Positions 26,899-34,874 of a stretch of DNA of 64,000 bases are shown one piece after another (within the stretch, counting starts at the first letter, position 1; the number at the start of each line of letters is the position of its first letter). Below the pieces are notes generated by a model. That model made no database searches. It was not told the origin of the DNA and saw only the letters and a list, made by a program, of their open reading frames with translations. Both the position numbers and the translations under genes were made by a program. The DNA is from ENR-C20 sp942493145. Its GTDB lineage: Bacteria; Bacillota; Clostridia; Acetivibrionales; DTU013. The DNA is taken from positions 3,968,001-4,032,000 of the forward strand of contig OW818679.1 in the NCBI GenBank assembly GCA_942493145.1, given 5' to 3'.

Positions 26899-27686
26899 TA
26901 TACAAACCTCCTGTTTTTCAGGATATCCAAAAGCTCCGCAGACAGCTCTACTCCGCTGCCTTTCAGGTATACCCGTTCTCCTGCCGCAGGAGGAGCAAAG
27001 GTCCTTTCAACATTGGTAGCCGAACCTTTCAGACCGTATTTGTTTTCATCCTTGTCGGCAAAATCGGAAAAGCGCAGCATATTGACCTTTTTATCGGCTG
27101 TGGCTTTTTTAAGCCTGTAGGATGGCAGCCTTGGCTGGTAAATGTCCTTTTCCACGGTAATGAGGCACGGAGTTTCGACACGGTTTAATTGTGTTATGTG
27201 TCCAAGATCCTGTTCTACTGTTATGTATCCGTCTCCCGCGTCAACTATGGCTTTAACCCATGCTACATGCGGTATGTCAAGATATTCTGCCACTGCCGGA
27301 CCAACCTGGGCGGTATCTCCGTCGGTGGTCTGTCTGCCGCAGATTATTATGTCGCTGTCCCCTATTGCCGAGATGCCCTGGGATAATGTATAGGCCGTCG
27401 CCAGTACGTCTGCTCCCGCGAATTTCCTGTCGGAGAATACATAACCATCATCGGCGCCCATCATATAGGCCTCCCTGATCATCTCCGCAGTCTGGTCGGG
27501 TCCCATGGTCACCGCTGTTACAGTGCCGCCGGTCTTCTCCCTCAGGTTTATGGCCGTCTCGATTGCGTATAGGTCGTAAGGGTTCATTTTGGCTTCGGCG
27601 CTGTCCCTCTTCATTACACCGGTTTCTTCGTCGATCTCCACCTTGTTGGTTCCGGGAACCTGTTTGATGCATACGATTATATTCAT
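26898..27686 (-). CDS. etfB: Electron transfer flavoprotein beta subunit
   Basis: 262 residues; 'MNIIVCIKQVPGTNKVEID' opens the protein and 'IICGRQTTDGDTAQVGPAVAEYL' is the EtfB signature that holds the AMP or bifurcating FAD. The Gly-Gly loop 'AVTMGPDQTAEMIREAYMMG' is also present. RBS GAGGGG. It is the first gene of the long minus-strand train, 50 bases after the predicted sigma-54 start site. Confidence 0.94.
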   Translation of the reverse strand: MNIIVCIKQVPGTNKVEIDEETGVMKRDSAEAKMNPYDLYAIETAINLREKTGGTVTAVTMGPDQTAEMIREAYMMGADDGYVFSDRKFAGADVLATAYTLSQGISAIGDSDIIICGRQTTDGDTAQVGPAVAEYLDIPHVAWVKAIVDAGDGYITVEQDLGHITQLNRVETPCLITVEKDIYQPRLPSYRLKKATADKKVNMLRFSDFADKDENKYGLKGSATNVERTFAPPAAGERVYLKGSGVELSAELLDILKNRRFV

Positions 27687-27747
27687 TTTGTCCCCTCTTA
27701 TTGAATGACTTAATAGAATTAGTGCCAGGTATTATATGTGTTTCTAA

Positions 27748-27763
27748 TGCAAGTATCATGCCA
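27748..27763 (-). promoter_or_regulatory. Sigma-54 (-24/-12) promoter of the etf operon
   Basis: TGGCATGATACTTGCA on the minus strand agrees with the TGGCAYG-N4-TTGCW consensus at every defined position. It ends 62 bases before the etfB start. A sigma-54 activator gene lies just upstream. Confidence 0.88.
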
Positions 27764-27835
27764 AAAGTACACAGGCCTAATTGTGGGTATCCTGGGGTAT
27801 TGTGTTTGGTTTGTTTCAGAATTTGAACATCTGCA

Positions 27836-27872
27836 CGTAAACTAAGTTTACGTTACGTTAACTTAGTTTACG
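27836..27872. promoter_or_regulatory. Twin palindromic activator sites (UAS)
   Basis: Two 17-bp palindromes: CGTAAACTAAGTTTACG at 27836-27852 (perfect 8-bp arms) and CGTTAACTTAGTTTACG at 27856-27872 (one mismatch). Their centres are 20 bp apart, about two helical turns, and about 75-125 bp upstream of the -24/-12 element. This is where enhancer-binding activators bind. Confidence 0.85.
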
Positions 27873-27976
27873 AAATTTGAATGCCATTTATATTTTTTAC
27901 ATGAAATGAGGATGGTTAACTATAAATTGATTCCAGACATTTAATATATGATTAGTTTTTAATAATACAAGCCCCA

Positions 27977-29872
27977 TTATTTTGTTTTTTTCCACAAAGC
28001 CGTTCTGCTAATCCCCAACTGTTTTGCAATTTCCGACTTTTTCATGCCCTTGCTCATAAGCATCTCTATTGCTCTTTCCTCCATCAGGCGGCTCATTTTT
28101 TTCAAATCGCCGGTGTTTTCTTTTGATTTTATAAACACCTCATCCCATATCTTTAAATCCGCGCTTTTACTTTTATCAATAATTTCATTCTCAGCCAGAT
28201 CGATTTCATCAAACAGGATGTATCTTTGAACGATATTCTTCAATTCCCGAACATTTCCGGGCCATTCGTAAGATAAGAGTTTTTTCTCAGTATCTTCATT
28301 GATTTTCAATTTCTCTTCCTCCTGATTCAACTCCTTAAGATAGAAATTGAATAAAGGTATAATATCCCTCTTCCTTTCCCTCAGTGGAGGTATATGAACT
28401 TCCAGAATGTTCAACCTGTAAAACAGATCCTTTCTGAAATTCCCTGCCGCAACTTTATCCTTCAGTCCCTCATTAGCGGCGGCGATGACTCTGACATTCA
28501 ATGGAATAACATAATCCGACCCGATCCTCATTACCTGCTTCTCTTCCAGGACCCTAAGCAGCTTTGCCTGAAGGTTGAGAGAAATGCTGTTTATTTCATC
28601 CAGAAAAATCGATCCCCCATGGGCTATTTCGAACAACCCCGGTTTACCGCCTTTTATCGCTCCAGTAAAGGATCCTTCTTCATACCCGAACAGTTCGCTT
28701 TCCAGCAAGCTTTCACTTAATGCGGCACAGTTGATTGCAACAAACGGTTCATCAGTTCTGCGGCTTATGTTATGGATGCTTTGAGCAATCATTTCCTTTC
28801 CGGTCCCGCTTTCCCCATAAATTATCACCGTGCTGTCAGTTTGACCAATCCTTATTGCTTTTGCAAGAGTATCCTTCATTAAAGGGTCATAGGAAATAAT
28901 ATCAGAAAAATTATATTTTGCTGTCAGGCCTTTTTTATTCAATTCAAACCTTATCTTTTTTTCTATGCTTTGAAGCTTTGTTATATCCATAAAGGAGCAT
29001 ATAGCCCCCTCTATATTGCCATCAACGATCAATAATGAAGTATTACCCGCAACTGTGGCCTTTTTCAGAGAAATGATTTCATTATATTTATTGTTTTTAT
29101 CTACCAGGATATCCAGCATGAACGATAGTTCCGGGCAAACATCTACAAGCATCTTTCCCCAGACATCCGTCATTTTGGTTTTCAGTATTTCGTGGGCTCT
29201 TTTGTTAAATAACCTTATTTTACATGCCGGATCTATTGCAACAACTGCATCATGAACTCCATCCAAAATAGAATTTAAAATTTCATTTTTGTATTTTTGA
29301 TCATACAGACTATTAATGATTTCTTTGGCATATCCCACGCACTCGATTATGGATTCCCTTGTTGCCTCTATACCAACATAATCCATCCCCAATGTCCTGG
29401 CGTACCTGCAGGGTATCCATTCGCCAACAATAATGACCTGCTCCTTTTTCTCTGAATATTTATCTACATTTGCCTCTATTCCCTCTCTTGCATATATTGT
29501 TTCAACGATAACGTTTGATTTTATGATATCCTTCCATTCGTCATACTCGAAATAATAAAAATCAGACAAAAACAATATGATGTCTTTGCCATACCTGTCC
29601 GCTTTTCTCAATGCCATCAATATATCAATTGTTGTAATTTTTAAATGTATAACAGGGACATTTACCTTGCCGACGGTTGACCTGTAGCCTCCGCCCCTTG
29701 CTATGATGGCTTTGGCGCCACTGCTTTCAAGCCTTCTTCCAACGTCATTCCCATTCTCGGCATTCAACAGCTCTATTAGGATGTCGCCATTATTAACCTC
29801 ATCTGCGAATACATCCATAATAGAGTTTTTCAGTTTTAAATCGTTGGCTATAATTCCGATTTTATTATCCAT
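27977..29872 (-). CDS. Sigma-54-dependent activator with PrpR_N sensor and PAS
   Basis: 631 residues. Residues about 1-190 resemble the PrpR_N ligand-binding domain ('AKAIIARGGGYRST'). A PAS domain follows (about 200-310, 'ILDGVHDAVVAIDPACKIRLFNKRA'). The AAA+ domain (about 325-555) has Walker A 'GESGTGKE', the sigma-54 contact loop as GSFTGA instead of GAFTGA, Walker B 'GGSIFLDEI' and 'RKDLFYRLN'. The C-terminus is a Fis-type helix-turn-helix ('KKSEIAKQLGISRTALWKK'). It lies directly upstream of the etf operon, and the twin palindromes between them are its likely binding sites. The PrpR_N domain suggests direct sensing of a pathway metabolite. Confidence 0.92.
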   Translation of the reverse strand: MDNKIGIIANDLKLKNSIMDVFADEVNNGDILIELLNAENGNDVGRRLESSGAKAIIARGGGYRSTVGKVNVPVIHLKITTIDILMALRKADRYGKDIILFLSDFYYFEYDEWKDIIKSNVIVETIYAREGIEANVDKYSEKKEQVIIVGEWIPCRYARTLGMDYVGIEATRESIIECVGYAKEIINSLYDQKYKNEILNSILDGVHDAVVAIDPACKIRLFNKRAHEILKTKMTDVWGKMLVDVCPELSFMLDILVDKNNKYNEIISLKKATVAGNTSLLIVDGNIEGAICSFMDITKLQSIEKKIRFELNKKGLTAKYNFSDIISYDPLMKDTLAKAIRIGQTDSTVIIYGESGTGKEMIAQSIHNISRRTDEPFVAINCAALSESLLESELFGYEEGSFTGAIKGGKPGLFEIAHGGSIFLDEINSISLNLQAKLLRVLEEKQVMRIGSDYVIPLNVRVIAAANEGLKDKVAAGNFRKDLFYRLNILEVHIPPLRERKRDIIPLFNFYLKELNQEEEKLKINEDTEKKLLSYEWPGNVRELKNIVQRYILFDEIDLAENEIIDKSKSADLKIWDEVFIKSKENTGDLKKMSRLMEERAIEMLMSKGMKKSEIAKQLGISRTALWKKTK

Positions 29873-29974
29873 ATATACACATCCTGATTCAACTGTAATT
29901 ATAGAATTATATTAATGTTTAATCTATCCTTTGTAAAGATAAGTTGAAAAGTAAGTGGATGCTATGATTATGTA

Positions 29975-29983
29975 TGGTATAAT
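29975..29983 (+). promoter_or_regulatory. Extended -10 element before the UxaA-type genes
   Basis: TGGTATAAT, 74 bases before the GTG at 30057. No convincing -35 is present, and no -24/-12 motif or CGTAAACT palindrome is found in 29873-30056. Confidence 0.45.
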
Positions 29984-30056
29984 TTATCTGTTATTTTTTA
30001 TTCATTAGCAGGGACCTTTCCAGCTTATCAATGTGATATACAGGAGGTATAAAATT

Positions 30057-30329
30057 GTGAATGCTGTTTTGCTTAACGATCACGATACAGTTGTGACAGT
30101 AACCAGTACAATCGAAGCCGGAGAAGACATAATTTATGTTTTCGGCGGCACTCTCTCCATAATCACAGCTGCATCAAATCTGCCTATCTATCATAAAGCC
30201 GCTGTCAAAAATGTAAAAAAGGGTGACGGAATCATTAAGTACGGTGAAAGAATCGGCTACGCAACAGCCGATATAAAAGTTGGCGAGCACGTTCATTCAA
30301 ATAATCTGAACAGTAGAATACAGGGGTGA
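30057..30329 (+). CDS. UxaA-family dehydratase small subunit (SAF domain)
   Basis: 90 residues from GTG 30057, with CAGGAGG 9 bases upstream; the open frame begins at 30033 but that start has no ribosome site. It is the SAF-type N-terminal domain of altronate/galactarate dehydratases and sulfolactate lyase small subunits, ending with the typical 'IKVGEHVHSNNL'. It precedes the large subunit by 6 bases. Together they would eliminate water or sulfite from a hydroxyacid. Which substrate cannot be read here. Confidence 0.85.
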   Translation: MNAVLLNDHDTVVTVTSTIEAGEDIIYVFGGTLSIITAASNLPIYHKAAVKNVKKGDGIIKYGERIGYATADIKVGEHVHSNNLNSRIQG

Positions 30330-30335
30330 TCTAAG

Positions 30336-31496
30336 ATGAAATTCAAAGGTTTCAGGCGATCAGACGGACGTGTGGGCATCCGTAACCATGTTGTTGTTAT
30401 GCCGGGTGTTATATGTGCTGCAGGTGTGGCACAAAAGATATCCAACAACGTAGAAGATTCAGTTTATTTATACAACCCCAATGGCTGCGGCCAAAGCTCA
30501 ATGGACACCGCTATTTCATTGGATATCTTATCAGGCTTGGCTGCAAATGCAAATGTATTTGGAGTTTTGATAGTCGGCCTCGGTTGCGAAAGGATCCGCC
30601 GCGAGGATTATCTTGAGGCCATCGGAAAGAAATCCGATAAACCCATTTATTATATAGGCATTCAGGAAGAGGGCGGAATCAAAAGCACAGTAGAAAAAGG
30701 AGTAGAAATCCTAAAAGCACTAATTGCTGAAGCGGCCAAATGTACAAGAGTGGATTGTGATTTGTCGGACATAATCCTGGGCTTGGAATGCGGCGGTTCC
30801 GATCCCACATCGGGATTTTCGTCTAATGCTGTACTTGGTAAAGTATCGGACAGACTCATTGAGCTTGGAGGTACCGCAGTTTTATGCGAGACTCCTGAGG
30901 CTATCGGAACTGAGCATATACTTGAAAGAAGGGGACTGACCCCCGAAATCGGCCGTCAAATATCTGATTGTGTTTTAAGATACGATCAGATGTTTAAAGA
31001 TATGGGTGAGGATATAAGAAATTCAAATCCATCTCCAGGCAATAAGGCCAGCGGGATTACCACCCTGGAAGAAAAGTCGCTTGGATGCATTCATAAAAGC
31101 GGTACAAAGCCATTCACCGGTGTATATGATTATGGCCGTATGATTGATAGAAAAGGCCTCGTGTTCATGGACGGTACAGCATATGATGTTGCATCGGTAG
31201 TATCACTTATAGCCGGCGGTTCACAGGTCATAGCCTTTACTACCGGAATGGGAACTCCCGTAGGCAATGCAATTGCCCCTGTCATAAAGATTACAGGCAA
31301 CAAGGATACAGCCTTACGCATGAGTGATATGATCGATTTTGACACCAGTGACAGTATAACCGGAACGAAATCTGTTGATGAACTCGGTGAAGAGCTTTTG
31401 GATTACCTGGTTCAGGTATGTAACGGCGAAACAGTCAAAGCGGAGGATAATGGATTTTCTGATATGGCTATCAATCAATTCCATACCTATGCCTGA
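30336..31496 (+). CDS. UxaA-family dehydratase large subunit
   Basis: 386 residues. 'FRRSDGRVGIRNHVVVMPGV', 'YNPNGCGQ', 'GLGCERI', 'LGLECGGSDPTSGFSSN' and 'TTGMGTPVGNAIAPVIKI' are conserved blocks of altronate dehydratase and (2R)-sulfolactate sulfo-lyase beta subunits; the Cys residues can hold an iron centre. Encoded as a separate polypeptide from the SAF domain, as in sulfolactate lyase and some galactarate dehydratases, whereas UxaA is fused. It is divergent from the sigma-54 activator gene, so it may belong to the same hydroxyacid pathway. Confidence 0.88.
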   Translation: MKFKGFRRSDGRVGIRNHVVVMPGVICAAGVAQKISNNVEDSVYLYNPNGCGQSSMDTAISLDILSGLAANANVFGVLIVGLGCERIRREDYLEAIGKKSDKPIYYIGIQEEGGIKSTVEKGVEILKALIAEAAKCTRVDCDLSDIILGLECGGSDPTSGFSSNAVLGKVSDRLIELGGTAVLCETPEAIGTEHILERRGLTPEIGRQISDCVLRYDQMFKDMGEDIRNSNPSPGNKASGITTLEEKSLGCIHKSGTKPFTGVYDYGRMIDRKGLVFMDGTAYDVASVVSLIAGGSQVIAFTTGMGTPVGNAIAPVIKITGNKDTALRMSDMIDFDTSDSITGTKSVDELGEELLDYLVQVCNGETVKAEDNGFSDMAINQFHTYA

Positions 31497-31524
31497 CAAT
31501 TTTAATTTTTATCTGTTTACATTA

Positions 31525-33213
31525 TCAATCTATTCGTAAAACTCCGCCCCGATCGGCTGATGTGACCATAGAGGCATAACGGGCAAGGTATCCGCCTGTT
31601 CCGGTCCTTGGTTTATATGACCATTCGGCTCGCCGCCTGGAGAGTTCGTCGTCACTGACATGAAGCGTAAGAGCCTTGTTCACCACATCGATGGATATTT
31701 CATCCCCGTCCCTGACCAGTGCTATTGGTCCACCTGCTGCAGCTTCGGGTGAAATATGCCCTACGAAGCAACCGCTGTTGGTCCCTGAAAAACGTCCATC
31801 GGTTATGATAGCCGCAGACCTTGAAAGGCCCTGACCGAAAAGAAGCTTCATGGGTTTGTAAAGCTCCCTCATTCCCGGTCCGCCTTTTGGCCCTTCATAG
31901 CGGATAACCACCACATGACCGGCTTTTATCCTGCATGCTTCTATCGCATTAACACAATCGTCCTCAGAGTCGAAACAGATTGCCTTACCGGTAAACTGCC
32001 GTACATCCGGGTGAATGGCAGCCGGTTTTGCGACTGCTGTATCCGGAGCAAGATTGCCCCGCATGATTGCTAGCCCGCCGAGGGTGCTGTGTGGATTGTC
32101 AAGAGTGCGTATAAGATCGTGATTTGGCGGGTAAAGGTTTTTATAGCTGTCAAGATTATCTCCGAGAGTTTTTCCTGTCACTGTCAAAACGCCAGTGTGA
32201 AGGTGATCCCGTATGGCTTTCATCACCTCGGGAATACCGCCGGCTTTATATAGGTCTTCGGCATCATATTCATGTGTCGCAGGGTTTATCTTTGCAATCA
32301 GGGGTATAATCTCACTGTATTTATCGAAAGCATTCAATATCTCGTGTGCATCCATGCCAAGTTCACTTGCGATGGCACAGCTGTGGATGACTGTGTTGGT
32401 GGAGCCGCCGATAGCCATCATAGTCATGACGGCATTTTCAATGGATTCTTTTCTGATGATCTGTCTGGCAGTGATACCCCTTTTAACCAGTTCCACTATC
32501 ATCTCTCCGCTCTTGAGAGAGCTTCGCAGCCGCTCGTTATAGACCGCGGGAATCAGAGCACCTCCTGTAAGTGTCATGCCTAGTGCTTCAGCCAGACAGC
32601 ACATGCTGTTTGCCGTGCCCATAAACTGACATGAACCGCATGTAGGCGTGCAGAGGTGCCCTATACGGAAGACTTCGTTCAGTTCAATTTCGCCGGACTG
32701 ATATTTGCCCATAGCCTCACTGACTGTAGTGGAATCCGATTTTGGCTGATTCCCGGCAGTGGGACCGGAAAGCATGCAGCCTCCGGGAACAAGGATACAT
32801 GGAATATCAAGTCTGGCCGCTGCCATAAGCATACCGGGAACGATTTTATCGCAGCTTCCCAGAAGTACAAGTCCATCCAGCCGGTGAGCTATTGCCATTA
32901 TCTCGACGCTGTCTGCAATATTGTCACGGGAAGGAAGGACATAATTTCCGCCGGCATGAGCATCGGCAAGTCCATCACAGCATGCTATTGTGCCAAATTC
33001 TGCGGGAGTGCCTCCGGCCCGGTATACGCCATTCTTAACCATTTGCGCAATCTGACGGAACATGGTATGTCCTGCAACCATATCGGAAAATGAATTCGCT
33101 ATACCGATAATGGGACGGGACATGTCGTCATCCGAGTAACCCGTGGCCTTCCAGAGTACCTGGTTGCCTATTGTATCGGGACTTTGCAAAACAGTAGTGA
33201 ATTCTCCATTCAT
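31525..33213 (-). CDS. Dihydroxy-acid dehydratase family (IlvD/Edd)
   Basis: About 562 residues from ATG 33213 (AAGGAGG about 16 bases, AAAGGG about 9 bases upstream). Conserved features: 'GSCDKIVPGMLMAAARL' with a cluster Cys, 'GGCMLSGPTAGNQ', 'CTPTCGSCQFMGTANSM' with a second Cys and 'TDGRFSGTNSGCFVGHISPEA'. IlvD makes 2-oxo acids for branched-chain amino-acid synthesis, but close relatives dehydrate sugar acids. No ilv or leu gene is nearby, while a UxaA-type dehydratase and two regulators are, so sugar-acid dehydration is as likely as valine/isoleucine synthesis. Confidence 0.88.
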   Translation of the reverse strand: MNGEFTTVLQSPDTIGNQVLWKATGYSDDDMSRPIIGIANSFSDMVAGHTMFRQIAQMVKNGVYRAGGTPAEFGTIACCDGLADAHAGGNYVLPSRDNIADSVEIMAIAHRLDGLVLLGSCDKIVPGMLMAAARLDIPCILVPGGCMLSGPTAGNQPKSDSTTVSEAMGKYQSGEIELNEVFRIGHLCTPTCGSCQFMGTANSMCCLAEALGMTLTGGALIPAVYNERLRSSLKSGEMIVELVKRGITARQIIRKESIENAVMTMMAIGGSTNTVIHSCAIASELGMDAHEILNAFDKYSEIIPLIAKINPATHEYDAEDLYKAGGIPEVMKAIRDHLHTGVLTVTGKTLGDNLDSYKNLYPPNHDLIRTLDNPHSTLGGLAIMRGNLAPDTAVAKPAAIHPDVRQFTGKAICFDSEDDCVNAIEACRIKAGHVVVIRYEGPKGGPGMRELYKPMKLLFGQGLSRSAAIITDGRFSGTNSGCFVGHISPEAAAGGPIALVRDGDEISIDVVNKALTLHVSDDELSRRRAEWSYKPRTGTGGYLARYASMVTSADRGGVLRID

Positions 33214-33258
33214 ATTATAAAGCCCTTTCCTCCTTATCAAATTTCCAATTGAAGAAGT

Positions 33259-33333
33259 TCAAGTAAGGAGCACTGACTCGTTCATTGTAAACTGCCATGT
33301 CTGCATTGCTCCAATCGTAGAAACCGGTTTCAT
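33259..33333 (-). CDS. Possible 24-codon upstream ORF of the dehydratase gene
   Basis: A 24-residue frame (starts MKPVSTIGAMQTW) with AAAGGAG 8 bases before its ATG, lying in the leader of the IlvD-type gene and downstream of a TTGTAT-16-TATAAT promoter (about 33376-33403, minus). It contains too few branched-chain codons to be a classical ilv attenuator. It may be a short leader peptide or chance. Confidence 0.3.
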   Translation of the reverse strand: MKPVSTIGAMQTWQFTMNESVLLT

Positions 33334-33404
33334 GCTTTAGTCTCCTTTTGCTTTATTAGACAGCATACTGGTTAATTATACTATTTTGTAAAGCAAATAC
33401 AAGC

Positions 33405-33491
33405 TTACTCATGGATACTTTTTACATACATAGTTGCTATTGCTGTTGCGAAAGCGGCACAGATAAGAATGCAAACGAATAAACCCAACAT
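33405..33491 (-). CDS. 28-residue single-span membrane peptide
   Basis: The frame encodes a hydrophobic segment (LGLFVCILICAAFATAIAT) followed by a short basic/polar tail ending SIHE. AAGGAGG precedes the ATG by 9 bases, a very strong ribosome site. It lies alone between the divergent IlvD-type and LysR genes. Its good RBS and clean membrane profile favour a real small protein; the family is unknown to me. Confidence 0.5.
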   Translation of the reverse strand: MLGLFVCILICAAFATAIATMYVKSIHE

Positions 33492-33685
33492 AAATTTCGA
33501 CCTCCTTACTCAATCAATATTGCTGGCCTCTGTTAAAATATCACTTATCATATTTACAGTATAATAGCGTAAGGTTTATAATTCAAATATATAGATACTA
33601 TCAAACCCATTTATTAAAGTTATGGTGCCTATTATGACAGGCTGCAGTAGACCATTACCAAATATCGCTTTTCTGGAGGTAAAGT

Positions 33686-34576
33686 ATGGAGTTTCATTAT
33701 CTCAGGATCTTTCATGCAATAGCCAGGGAGGAAGGCTTTACAAAAGCTGCTGATGCTCTTAACATAAGCCAGCCCGCGCTTTCAATACAGATAAAGAAGC
33801 TTGAAGAAGGACTTGGAGTCAAGCTGTTTGACAGGATGGGCAACAAGGCGGTGTTGAATGAAAACGGCAGACTCCTGTATGAGGCTACCTGCAAGGTGTT
33901 TACCATTCTGGAAGAGGCAGAGCACGAGCTCATCAAAAAAAAGGACTTCATAAGCGGACCGGTATACGTCGGCGGCAGCGCTACCCCCGGAACATACCTC
34001 CTTCCAAGGATAATCAGGGAATTCAAGAGACAATACCCACTTACGAGTACTAAACTCCATATAGCAAACATTGATGAAACTGCCTCCCTGGTGGCAGATG
34101 GCCGGCTGGACTTTGCGGTTAATGGCGGCGAACAGGAATACAACGATAATGTATATGCAGAAAAGCTGATGGATGAAAGGATCCTCTTTGTAGTTGAACC
34201 CTCCAGTCCATTGGCCGGAATCGGGATCAGTGATCCTGAGGACCTGAAAGACGTTGATTTTATTGCTCACGAAAGCAATCCACCTTTGAACAGATTCATC
34301 GAAGATGTTATTAAAGAAATGAATCTCCCATCAAAGATCGTAATGTCACTGGGAAGCATCGATGCACTGAAGCAGGCTACGGCAGCAGGGCTTGGGATCA
34401 CAACCATCACTTATTCATCTGTTGCCCTTGAATTAAAGCTCGGTTTACTTGCTGAAGTCAAATTCAAGAATAAAGAAATGATTTATCCATACTACCTTAT
34501 ATACAACAAAAATAAATACCTAACACCTACTACAAAAAAACTTATCGAAATGGTTCGCATCAGTTTGAAGAAGTAG
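33686..34576 (+). CDS. LysR-family transcriptional regulator
   Basis: 296 residues. 'EGFTKAADALNISQPALSIQI' is the DNA-recognition helix-turn-helix and 'NENGRLLYE' the wing; the effector domain begins 'GPVYVGGSATPGTYLLPRII'. RBS GGAGG. It is divergent from the IlvD-type gene, with the 28-residue peptide gene between, an arrangement typical of a LysR regulator and its target. The ligand is unknown. It resembles CysL/CbbR-like members in length and layout. Confidence 0.88.
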   Translation: MEFHYLRIFHAIAREEGFTKAADALNISQPALSIQIKKLEEGLGVKLFDRMGNKAVLNENGRLLYEATCKVFTILEEAEHELIKKKDFISGPVYVGGSATPGTYLLPRIIREFKRQYPLTSTKLHIANIDETASLVADGRLDFAVNGGEQEYNDNVYAEKLMDERILFVVEPSSPLAGIGISDPEDLKDVDFIAHESNPPLNRFIEDVIKEMNLPSKIVMSLGSIDALKQATAAGLGITTITYSSVALELKLGLLAEVKFKNKEMIYPYYLIYNKNKYLTPTTKKLIEMVRISLKK

Positions 34577-34688
34577 CCCGGAGATGATATAGCCAATTGA
34601 TTACACAGGCTCAAAAAACTAAATTCACCCGCATAGCGTAAAAAAGATAGAGATCGAAAACTTTAATAAAAGTCCTCAACCTCTATCC

Positions 34689-34774
34689 TGGTGCCGCTGG
34701 TCAGACTCGAACCGATACGCCCTTGCGAACGAAGGATTTTAAGTCCTTTGCGTCTGCCATTCCGCCAAAAGGTT
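34689..34774 (-). pseudogene. tRNA-Leu (TAA) copy lacking a paired acceptor stem
   Basis: From the CCA end back to the base before the acceptor 5' strand (34689-34767) this copy matches the intact tRNA-Leu at 39583-39668 with three differences, located in the T arm and variable arm. The seven bases that should form the 5' acceptor strand read AACCTTT instead of GCCGCTG and cannot pair with CAGCGGC. One T-stem pair is also lost. It is followed by a long-loop hairpin (GATAGAG/CTCTATC) and TTTTTT. This is a tRNA 3' fragment, as left at the far end of a tRNA-integrated element, and is unlikely to be functional. Confidence 0.8.
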
Positions 34775-34874
34775 GAAATATCAACGTTTGAAGCCAGTTT
34801 AATCCTCCGCACCCATCTTTCAAAGTCCTTCGCTATTAGAGTATTTTAGCATACTTAAGAGAAAAATATCCACT

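Noticed and set aside
33214..33404. T-box or attenuator in the leader of the IlvD-type gene
   Set aside because: No T-box sequence, specifier stem or terminator with T tract was found.
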